Part shown: piece by piece, positions 8,969-16,529 of the stretch | Layout: every line of letters begins with the position of its first letter | Numbering within the stretch: the first letter of the stretch is position 1 | Source of the DNA: AA29 sp041481445 | GTDB lineage: Bacteria > Acidobacteriota > Vicinamibacteria > Fen-336 | DNA: 64,000 nucleotides | Reading direction: 5' to 3' | Assembly (NCBI GenBank): GCA_041481445.1 | Contig: JBGPBV010000011.1 | Span: 16,356-80,355 of the forward strand | Notes under the pieces: generated by a model | What the model saw: the letters and a program-made list of their open reading frames with translations, nothing else | The model's database searches: none | What the model was told of the DNA's origin: nothing | Translations under genes and position numbers: made by a program

Positions 8969-10054
8969 GCGCCCGGCGAGGGCATCCTGTCCACCCGTTC
9001 CGGAACGGGTGACGGCCTCCGCGACGCCCGCATACGCCCGCCGCGGGCCATAGACCTGCTCGGCCTCGTACCGGTTGTGGCTGCGGCAGAAGAGCTGGAT
9101 GTTCTCGAGGGTCGCCTCGCCTCCGTCGCCGTACGGGACCGGACCATGGTGATACTGCAGGTGGCGGCGCTCGCCACAACGCCGGCCACTCGCGGCGACG
9201 AACGCGCAGCGACCTCCGTCGCGCTTCCACACCTCACGCCTGACGGCCGCCGGGACGCAACGCGAGTCGCCACGGGCGCACGGTCTTGCGGTGGCGCGCG
9301 GCGTCTTGACCATGGCCGCCTTCTTGCGCTGAAGGTCGGAAACGAGGAGTGCGAGCGCGCGATCGAAGATCTCGCCCAGATCGCCGGTTGGGACCACGTC
9401 CGCGAGCAGGTCCTGCGCCTGTCGAAGCCTCTCGCGCGTCTCGGCACGGGCGGTGAAACGGATCTCGTAGCGCTCGGCGGCGAGCGGCCGTACGACCGGA
9501 CGCGCTGGGGAAGCGATGAGGGGAGCCGCACTCCTCGGCGGAGCGACCGGCGCCGCCGAAGGTTGGTCGGGCGGCGCGCTCCCCACGCTGGAGGTCGCCG
9601 AGGCGGTGCTCGTTGCCGGTACCGGCCGTATCGACGAGGGCACGTCCGGCCGGGGAAAGAGCCCGGCCAGGAGCTTCTCGACCTCGGCCTTGCTCTTGCC
9701 TGAAGCGGCCGCGAGCACCGCCTCGTCATTCTCGGGCGTCAGATGGCGGCGAAGCATCCGCGCGGTAGTAGGACTCAGGGCGCCGCTGACGAGCATCTCG
9801 ATCATCTGCGGATGGGCGCGCATCGCCCGCGCCGCCTCGATGCGGTTGAAGGCCGCATCCTCCGACAGATGCAAGGCCTCCAGGCAGTAGCTGAAGGTCG
9901 AGGAGAAGCCGGCTTCTGCGTACAGCCGCCGCGCATCGAATTCCGCGAGATGGACGATGAAGGCGACGGTCGCCGCCCGTTCGCTACGGGCCAGCCGAGC
10001 GACTTCGTTCACCAGCGCGACATTGGAAAGGTGACGAGCGTGAGTGATCTTCAT
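8951..10054 (-). CDS. HNH endonuclease domain protein
   Basis: 367 aa from the ATG at 10054. The N-terminal half is helical (VALVNEVARLARSERAAT, then FDARRLYAEAGF) and resembles the DUF222-like region that accompanies many HNH proteins. A low-complexity Ser/Pro/Ala linker follows. The C-terminal HNH domain reads VWKRDGGRCAFV, LQYHHGPVPYGDGG, NIQLFCRSHNRYEA, with cysteine pairs around the fold. These proteins are often multicopy in large soil-bacterial genomes and are not part of a restriction locus here. The frame extends to 10108, but homologues usually begin near MKITHARHLS, and no ribosome site decides the start. The upstream DNA (10055-10130) is unusually AT-rich. Confidence 0.85.
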   Translation of the reverse strand: MKITHARHLSNVALVNEVARLARSERAATVAFIVHLAEFDARRLYAEAGFSSTFSYCLEALHLSEDAAFNRIEAARAMRAHPQMIEMLVSGALSPTTARMLRRHLTPENDEAVLAAASGKSKAEVEKLLAGLFPRPDVPSSIRPVPATSTASATSSVGSAPPDQPSAAPVAPPRSAAPLIASPARPVVRPLAAERYEIRFTARAETRERLRQAQDLLADVVPTGDLGEIFDRALALLVSDLQRKKAAMVKTPRATARPCARGDSRCVPAAVRREVWKRDGGRCAFVAASGRRCGERRHLQYHHGPVPYGDGGEATLENIQLFCRSHNRYEAEQVYGPRRAYAGVAEAVTRSGTGGQDALAGRDRPSP

Positions 10055-10098
10055 GACAATCCAGATCATCACAGAGTCATGTGACAAACGAGGTCCGA

Positions 10099-10127
10099 TT
10101 GCGATCATGAATTGTCAAATCTATACT
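10099..10127 (+). promoter_or_regulatory. Sigma-70-like promoter without a downstream gene
   Basis: TTGCGA at 10099-10104, a 17-base spacer and TATACT at 10122-10127 on the plus strand. The nearest genes downstream are on the opposite strand, so transcription from here would yield a short RNA running into the hairpin at 10213-10242 and then antisense to the end of the N-acetyltransferase gene. Confidence 0.5.
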
Positions 10128-10212
10128 GAGAGACGTCGGTCCCGAGAGTGAGCGCACACGGTCGACGGTACGGGTCGGGAGACCGGACGAGTCAGCCGAA
10201 GACGAACGGACA

Positions 10213-10242
10213 GGCCGGCCGGCCGCGGACATCCGGCCGGCC
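10213..10242 (-). terminator. Strong hairpin after argA-like gene
   Basis: Perfect 10-base stem, ggccggccgg at 10213-10222 and ccggccggcc at 10233-10242, loop of 10. It begins 3 bases past the stop of the N-acetyltransferase gene. There is no T-run, so it may act as a Rho-independent stop only weakly or protect the mRNA 3' end. Confidence 0.45.
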
Positions 10243-10245
10243 GCC

Positions 10246-11517
10246 CTACAGCTTCTTGACCAGGATCTTCGACCGCCGCCCGCTCTGCTCGTACTTCTCG
10301 CGCCGGGCCGGCGGCAGGTCCGCGGACGTGCCTTCCGCGAAGCCCGCCTTCGACCCGAAGAAGTTGTAGGCCTGGGTCGAGAGGGCGAGCAGTTTCTCCA
10401 GGCCCATCTCCCGCGCCCGCTCCTCCACGAACTGGGTCATCCGCCGGCCGATGCCCTGGTTCTCGTGGGAGGGCCGCACGCGCAGGCAGGCCACCTCGCC
10501 CTTCTTCTCCTCGGGGTAGACGTGGAGGGCCACGCAGGCGATCGGGTTGCGGTCCACCTCGTAGAGGTAGTAGTCCTCGAGCTGGCGCTCGATGGCGGCC
10601 TGCGAGCGCGGCAGCAGCTCCTCGCTCTCCACCGAGGACTGGATGAGCTGCTGGATGCTGCGGATGTCGCGGCGGCGGGCGCGCCGGATCTGCCGGTACT
10701 CGTTGGCGTAGACCAGGGTGCCGATGCCTTCGTTCGAGAAGACCTCGGCCAGGAGGCCCTCGTCCACGCGGCCGTCGAGGACGTGCACGCGGGGGACGCC
10801 GCTGAGGCAGGCCGCCACCGCGTGCCTGGCCTTGGAGGCCTGGGCGGGCGCGACCAGGCCCTTGTCGACCGCGCTCGCCAGTTCGTCCACCGCGATCTGG
10901 CGCGCCACCGTCCCGTTCACGACCAGCCCCTCCGTGGTCGTGATGAAGACGAGCTTGACCGCGTGCAGGGCCTTGGCCACCTCGACGGCCACGGAGTCGG
11001 AGTTGACGCGGTAGGTGCGCCCGTCCCCGTCCATGCCGAGGGGCGGCACCACCGGCACGATGCCGCTCGCGAGCAGGGTCTGCAGCAGCTCGACGTCGAT
11101 GCGCTCGACGCGTCCGGTGAAGAGGTGGTCCACGCCGCGCACGATGCCGTAGGGATGGGCGATCACGGCGTTGGTGCTGGCCCCGCGCAGGTCGGTCGCG
11201 CTCAGGCCCTCGAGGATCTCGTGGGTGAGCCGGTTGGCGGCGGTGAGGGCCAGCGCGAGGGTGGCGGCGTCGGTGACGCCGGAGCCTTCGAGGTCGGAGG
11301 GCGAGGCCACCTTCTCGTCGGCCAGGGCCTGGATCTGCGCGGAGGCGCCGTGCACGAGCACGGTGCGGACGTTGAGCGAGCGCAGGACGGCCACGTCGAG
11401 CAGGATGTTGCCGAAGTTCTCGTCCCCCACCACCGCGCCGTCCGCGGCGACGACGAACGTCTTCTCGCGGAACTGGGGCACGTAGCGCAGGATCCCGCGG
11501 AGGTCGGTGGCTCTCAT
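10246..11517 (-). CDS. argA: Amino-acid N-acetyltransferase (N-acetylglutamate synthase)
   Basis: 423 aa with the two-domain layout of classical bacterial NAGS. Residues about 1-280 form an amino-acid-kinase fold (TVLVHGASAQIQALADEK, VNSDSVAVEVAKAL, VFITTTEGLV), which in ArgA binds arginine as feedback inhibitor. Residues about 285-423 form a GNAT domain with the acetyl-CoA loop ENQGIGRRM and the late motif NFFGSKAGFAEG. It would make N-acetylglutamate, the first step of arginine synthesis. The start lies 7 bases after the stop of the metallopeptidase gene, so the two are probably co-transcribed. No other arg gene is in the window. Confidence 0.88.
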   Translation of the reverse strand: MRATDLRGILRYVPQFREKTFVVAADGAVVGDENFGNILLDVAVLRSLNVRTVLVHGASAQIQALADEKVASPSDLEGSGVTDAATLALALTAANRLTHEILEGLSATDLRGASTNAVIAHPYGIVRGVDHLFTGRVERIDVELLQTLLASGIVPVVPPLGMDGDGRTYRVNSDSVAVEVAKALHAVKLVFITTTEGLVVNGTVARQIAVDELASAVDKGLVAPAQASKARHAVAACLSGVPRVHVLDGRVDEGLLAEVFSNEGIGTLVYANEYRQIRRARRRDIRSIQQLIQSSVESEELLPRSQAAIERQLEDYYLYEVDRNPIACVALHVYPEEKKGEVACLRVRPSHENQGIGRRMTQFVEERAREMGLEKLLALSTQAYNFFGSKAGFAEGTSADLPPARREKYEQSGRRSKILVKKL

Positions 11518-11524
11518 CCCGTGG

Positions 11525-12802
11525 TCACTGCCAGAACTTCGTGCCCTGCAGGGCGGCGATGCCGACCGGCTCCCCCCGGTCGCCGACGTCGCCCGCGATG
11601 AGCAGGAAGTTCACGTTGTAGCGGACGAAGTACTTCCCCTTGTCGAGGAGGGCGCGCGCGAACTGGTCGGCGTCGAGCTCGGTCTCCCAACGGGTCAGGA
11701 GCACCGTCACTCGGCGCTCGCCGTTGACGTAGTGGTGGTAGACGTCGCCGACCGCGCCCACCGCCGCCTCGTTCGTCCAGCGGTTGGGCAGGAGCGCCCA
11801 CGGCACCTCGATCGTCTGGCGCGAGCCGGTGAGCACGGCCAGGCCGAGCTCGCCGATCGATCCCTCGGTGGCCTTGGACCAGCCGGGTCCCAGGACCTTG
11901 GAGAGATCGGGCAGGGTCAGGTGCTGCTCCTGATAGCGCGCGCGCCCGATCCAGTACTGCTCGGGGTGCAGGATCTGTCGCGTCGAGTACGGGGGAAAGC
12001 GGTAGGCCTCGTCGATGTCGGTGGTGTGCACGCCGCCGCCCAGGTAGAACTCCCAGGGTTTCCCCTGTAGCAGGAAGCTGAAGCCGAGCAGGTAGGGCAG
12101 CAGGAGCGTCCGCTGGGTGAAGGAGGGCGCGACCTTCAGGGCCTCCGTGCGCTTGGCCTGCGTCTTGTGGAGCTCCGCGCGCGCTTCCTCCTCGCCCTCC
12201 TCGCGGCCGAGGTAGGCCAGCATGACCGCCATGGCCGAGCCCTCGATGACGGCGGTGATCGCGGTGGCATGGTCGGCGTTGTCGCCCGCCTTCTTGTGCA
12301 GGGCGGCCAGGTCGTAGTGCTGGTCCTCGAGGGCGTGGGTCAGCTCGTGCGCCATCACGCCCTTGGCCTCGTCCGCGGACACGTAGTCGAGGAGGTAGAA
12401 GGTCCCGCTGCCATGCTCGTAGAAACCGGCCAGCCCGCTTTCGCCGAGGTCGAGGTAGCCCTTCACGAGGTCCGTCCCGGGCGGCACCAGGCCGAGCTGG
12501 ATGTAGGCCTCCTGGGTGTGCCGCAATTCCTCCTCGTCCCTGGGCTCGAGCTTCGACTTGAACCGCTCGCGCACGTCCGCGCCCGTGATGACCTTGACCG
12601 TCACTGGCGTCTTGAACTTCATGCCGCGGATCGTCTCGACCTTGGCGCTGACCTCGCGGGCGAGGGCCTCCGCTTCGCCGAGGGTGAGGGGACGAGCCGG
12701 GCGGGGAGTGGCGGGCCTCGGGCGGGCGGGCGGCTCGTCCGCGGGTGACGCGGAGGCGGAGGCGAGCAGGACGGCGACGGAGAACGCCAGCGCGGGAGTC
12801 AC
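11525..12802 (-). CDS. Exported zincin-type metallopeptidase (HELTH motif)
   Basis: 425 aa. It has an N-terminal signal peptide, a Pro/Arg-rich linker (residues about 21-38) and a catalytic core with HELTH at residues 152-156 (MAHELTHALEDQ). E187 in VIEGSA is a candidate third zinc ligand, as in gluzincins. No known peptidase family is recognised beyond that. A perfect TATAAT box (12811-12816) sits only 8 bases before the GTG start, which fixes the start and suggests a leaderless mRNA. It precedes the N-acetylglutamate synthase gene by 7 bases, an odd partnership. Confidence 0.8.
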   Translation of the reverse strand: MTPALAFSVAVLLASASASPADEPPARPRPATPRPARPLTLGEAEALAREVSAKVETIRGMKFKTPVTVKVITGADVRERFKSKLEPRDEEELRHTQEAYIQLGLVPPGTDLVKGYLDLGESGLAGFYEHGSGTFYLLDYVSADEAKGVMAHELTHALEDQHYDLAALHKKAGDNADHATAITAVIEGSAMAVMLAYLGREEGEEEARAELHKTQAKRTEALKVAPSFTQRTLLLPYLLGFSFLLQGKPWEFYLGGGVHTTDIDEAYRFPPYSTRQILHPEQYWIGRARYQEQHLTLPDLSKVLGPGWSKATEGSIGELGLAVLTGSRQTIEVPWALLPNRWTNEAAVGAVGDVYHHYVNGERRVTVLLTRWETELDADQFARALLDKGKYFVRYNVNFLLIAGDVGDRGEPVGIAALQGTKFWQ

Positions 12803-12810
12803 CGGCGGCG

Positions 12811-12816
12811 ATTATA
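12811..12816 (-). promoter_or_regulatory. TATAAT -10 box, leaderless-type
   Basis: Consensus TATAAT on the minus strand with 8 bases to the GTG start of the metallopeptidase at 12802, so transcription should start at or next to the start codon. No -35 hexamer is recognisable. Confidence 0.6.
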
Positions 12817-12825
12817 GCCGCCGCG

Positions 12826-13530
12826 CTACGGGCGCGCCGCGAAGTGCGCGACGCCGAGGACGAGCCAGACGAGGCCGACGATGCGGAAGAGCCAGACGAC
12901 GGAGGCGGTGCCGATGAGGGCCTGGATGTGGACGGGGAACGGCGTGCGGAGCGGCCGATCCGCGGGCGCGGGGCGCCGGACGGCCAGCACGCCCAGGGGC
13001 AGCACGGTCAGCGCGATCGCGAGGCGGAACGCGTTGACCGCGTCCGCGTAGCCGACGGGTCCGGCGCGTCCAGCGGCGACGAGGGCGGCCGCCACCAGGA
13101 ACGCGGCGAGCGCGCCCAGGATCCCCACCTGCAGGAACCGGCGGTGGTCGCTCGCCCAGGAGAGGAACCGTCGCGCGCGGTCCCGGTGCGGCTCTCCGCA
13201 GGTGGACCAGGCGCTCGTGCCCCGCGGCTCCTCGACCACGAGCGCGGGCCCGCCGTCGGACCCCCGGCCGCACCACAGGCACCGTCGGGCGGCATGGGCG
13301 AGCGCGAACGGGCGCGCGTAGAGGCGATGGGTGGCCACGAGCACGACGCCCACGACGAGCGAGGCGCCGATCCCGAGCGGCGCGCGCGTGAACAGGAAGA
13401 GCACGCCGGGGACGGGCAGGAACAGGACGAGCCCGGCCAGGCGCGTCAGCGCAGGGTGAATGCCGCCTCCTTGACGTCGCGCGAGTTCCCACCCACGAAG
13501 ACCTTGAACGCGCCTGGCTCCGCCTCCCAC
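12826..13530 (-). CDS. Small polytopic membrane protein, unknown function
   Basis: Up to 234 aa. Hydrophobic segments occur near residues 30-65, 130-155 and 165-185 and at the C-terminus (TASVVWLFRIVGLVWLVLGV). A cysteine pair CLWCGRG lies between the first segments and a further C in SAWSTCGEPH, suggesting a small zinc or redox site. The start is uncertain: the GTG at 13530 overlaps the GH3 gene by 85 bases, and no ATG, GTG or TTG exists near the GH3 stop. Two alternatives fit the junction: an ATT four bases after an AAGGAGG inside the GH3 coding sequence, or a CTG at 13449 forming a CTGA overlap. No family recognised. Confidence 0.65.
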   Translation of the reverse strand: MGGGARRVQGLRGWELARRQGGGIHPALTRLAGLVLFLPVPGVLFLFTRAPLGIGASLVVGVVLVATHRLYARPFALAHAARRCLWCGRGSDGGPALVVEEPRGTSAWSTCGEPHRDRARRFLSWASDHRRFLQVGILGALAAFLVAAALVAAGRAGPVGYADAVNAFRLAIALTVLPLGVLAVRRPAPADRPLRTPFPVHIQALIGTASVVWLFRIVGLVWLVLGVAHFAARP

Positions 13531-15722
13531 TTGCCCTGCGCGGTGTAGAACGCGAGGTCGGCCGGCCGGAGCGTGAACGTCACTTCGCGCGACTCTCCCG
13601 GCCGCAGAAAGACCTTCTGGAACCCCTTCAGCTCCTTCACCGGCCGCGTGACGCTCCCGACGAGGTCGCGCACGTAGAGCTGGGCGACCTCCGCTCCCGC
13701 CCGCACGCCGGAGTTGCTCACCGTCACCGACACCTGGAGCTGCCCGTCGTGCGCGAGCTCCGTCCGGTCGAGCCGCGGCACCGAGTAGATGAAGGTCGTG
13801 TAGCTCAGCCCGTATCCGAACGGGAACAACGGGTCGTTCGAGGTGTCGGTGTAATGCGACCAGAAGACCTCGTCGAGGGGACCGGGCCGGCCCGTGCTCT
13901 TGTGGTTGTAGTACAGCGGCAGCTGTCCGGCCCTCCGGGGGAAGGAGACGGGCAGCTTGCCGGACGGGTTGTAGTCGCCGAAGAGCACGTCCGCGATGGC
14001 GTGCCCGGCTTCCGACCCGAGGTGCCAGGCCTCGACGATGGCCGGCGCCTGCTCGGGAGCGCCCGACAGCTCCAGCGGCCGGCCGTTCATCAGGACCACC
14101 ACCACCTTCTTGTTGGCCTCGAGCACCGCGCGCAGGAGGTCCTCCTGCACGCCCTTCAGTCGCACGTCGGCCTGGCTGCGGCCCTCACCCGTCTGGAAGG
14201 CGTCCTCGCCGATCGCGACCACGGCCACGTCCGCGGCGCGCGCGGCCTCGACGGCGGCGGGGAAGCCGGAGCGGTCCGTCGTGTTGAAGGTCAGCTCGCG
14301 CATGAAGTTGTGCCCGCCGGTCACGAGCGTGGCGCCTTCGGCCGCGGTCACCTTCGTCGAAGGGCCGACGGCGGCGCGGATGCCCTCGAGCAGCGACACC
14401 GCCGAGCCCGCTTCCGCCTTGGCGCGCCAGCTCCCGAGGGGCGTGTCCTTGTCGGCGGCCAGGGGCCCGACGACGGCGATGGAGCGCACGGCCTTGTCCA
14501 GGGGAAGCAGGTTCGCATCGTTCTTGAGCAGGACGATCGAAGCGCGCGCCACCTCGCGGGCGGCGGCGTGGTGGGCGGGGCTCCCCAGCGTCCGCTTCTC
14601 GCGCTCGAGGTCGGAGTGGCGGTAGGGGTCGTCGAAGAGACCGAGCCGGAACTTCAGCCGCAAGACGCGGCGGACCGCCTCGTCCACCCGACGGCCGTCG
14701 ACCGTCCCCGCCCGCACCAGCCCCGCGAGGTTCCGGACGTAGGCCTCCGACTCCATGTCCATGTCGCTGCCGGCCGTGATCGCGATGCGGGCGGCGGCGG
14801 AGAGGTCCTCCGCGAAGCCGTGGGGGACCAGCTCGCCGATCGAGCCCCAGTCCGAGACCACGAGACCGTCGAAGCGCCATTCGCCCTTGAGGATCTCGCG
14901 CTGGAGATGGGCGCTCGCGGTGGCGGGTACGCCGCCGATCTCGTTGAACGAGTTCATGACCGTCGCCACTCCCGCCTCCACCGCGGCCTTGAACGGCGGC
15001 AGCACGACGTTGCGCAGCGTCTGCTCGGAGATGTCGGCGGGGTTGTAGTCGCGACCCGCCTCCGCGAATCCATAGGCCGCGTAGTGCTTGGCGCAGGCGG
15101 CCACCGCGTCGGGAGCGGAGAGGTCCCGTCCCTGGAAGCCGCGCACGCGCGCCCTCGCCACCTGGGCGCCGAGATACGGATCCTCGCCCGCCCCCTCCAT
15201 GATCCGTCCCCATCGCGCGTCGCGCGCGATGTCCACCATGGGCGCGAAGGTCCAGTGCAGGCCGGCCGCCGCCGCCTCCGTGGCCGCCACCCGCGCCGAG
15301 CGCTCGATCGCGGCCAGGTCCCAGCTCGCCGCCTCTCCCAGGGGGACCGGGAACATCGTCCGGTAGCCGTGGATGACGTCGTAGCCGAAGAGGAGCGGGA
15401 TGTGCAGGCGGCTCGACTCCACGGCCAGCTTCTGGGCCTTGCGCGTGGCCTCCGCGCCGGTGACGTTGAGCAGCGAGCCCACCCGCCCCTGCCGGAGGTG
15501 CTCGAACCGCTCGGCGCTGCCCCCCGCCGCGGGCACGGGTCCGGTGAGGTCGAGGGCGCTGCTGTACTGGTTGAGCTGGCCGATCTTCTCCTCCAGCGTC
15601 ATCTGCCCGAGCAGGGCGTCGATCTTCGTCTCGAGGTCGGGCCCGGCCGCGGCCTGGGCGAAGAGCAGCCGCGGGCCGAGGGCGAGGAGCAGGGTACCGA
15701 CGGACCATGGCAAGGAAGACAT
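13446..15722 (-). CDS. bglX: Glycoside hydrolase family 3 beta-glucosidase
   Basis: 758 aa, full length for periplasmic BglX. A signal peptide is followed by the GH3 N-terminal TIM barrel (LLFGYDVIHGYRTMFPVPL, HFAAYG-like CAKHYAAYGFAEAG), the nucleophile Asp in LVVSDWGSI, the GH3 C-terminal domain (ASIVLLKNDANLLPL) and a fibronectin III-like domain at the end (VTRPVKELKGFQKV). It would hydrolyse beta-linked gluco-oligosaccharides in the periplasm. GGAG precedes the ATG. It is divergent from the ABC exporter operon and overlaps or abuts the small membrane protein gene downstream. Confidence 0.93.
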   Translation of the reverse strand: MSSLPWSVGTLLLALGPRLLFAQAAAGPDLETKIDALLGQMTLEEKIGQLNQYSSALDLTGPVPAAGGSAERFEHLRQGRVGSLLNVTGAEATRKAQKLAVESSRLHIPLLFGYDVIHGYRTMFPVPLGEAASWDLAAIERSARVAATEAAAAGLHWTFAPMVDIARDARWGRIMEGAGEDPYLGAQVARARVRGFQGRDLSAPDAVAACAKHYAAYGFAEAGRDYNPADISEQTLRNVVLPPFKAAVEAGVATVMNSFNEIGGVPATASAHLQREILKGEWRFDGLVVSDWGSIGELVPHGFAEDLSAAARIAITAGSDMDMESEAYVRNLAGLVRAGTVDGRRVDEAVRRVLRLKFRLGLFDDPYRHSDLEREKRTLGSPAHHAAAREVARASIVLLKNDANLLPLDKAVRSIAVVGPLAADKDTPLGSWRAKAEAGSAVSLLEGIRAAVGPSTKVTAAEGATLVTGGHNFMRELTFNTTDRSGFPAAVEAARAADVAVVAIGEDAFQTGEGRSQADVRLKGVQEDLLRAVLEANKKVVVVLMNGRPLELSGAPEQAPAIVEAWHLGSEAGHAIADVLFGDYNPSGKLPVSFPRRAGQLPLYYNHKSTGRPGPLDEVFWSHYTDTSNDPLFPFGYGLSYTTFIYSVPRLDRTELAHDGQLQVSVTVSNSGVRAGAEVAQLYVRDLVGSVTRPVKELKGFQKVFLRPGESREVTFTLRPADLAFYTAQGKWEAEPGAFKVFVGGNSRDVKEAAFTLR

Positions 15723-15776
15723 GCGGTTCTCCAGATGAAGGGGGAGCCATTGTCGCGCAGGTCGCGGCGAACGGCG

Positions 15777-15782
15777 TATCCT
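15777..15782 (+). promoter_or_regulatory. TATCCT -10-like box before ABC ATPase
   Basis: TATCCT with 8 bases to the GTG at 15791, the same spacing as other leaderless-type starts in this window. It supports the GTG as start in place of an upstream ATG at 15707 that would overlap the bglX start. Confidence 0.4.
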
Positions 15783-15790
15783 CGGCGGTC

Positions 15791-16522
<732 letters not shown>

Positions 16523-16529
16523 GGCGCCG

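Noticed and set aside
8951..10054. HNH gene as part of a restriction or defence island
   Set aside because: No methyltransferase, helicase or other defence gene is adjacent; flanking genes are metabolic.
10148..10369. Plus-strand frame of 73 codons after the orphan promoter
   Set aside because: More than half lies antisense to the argA-like 3' end, and the protein is Arg/Ser/Pro-rich without features. A non-coding transcript is more likely.
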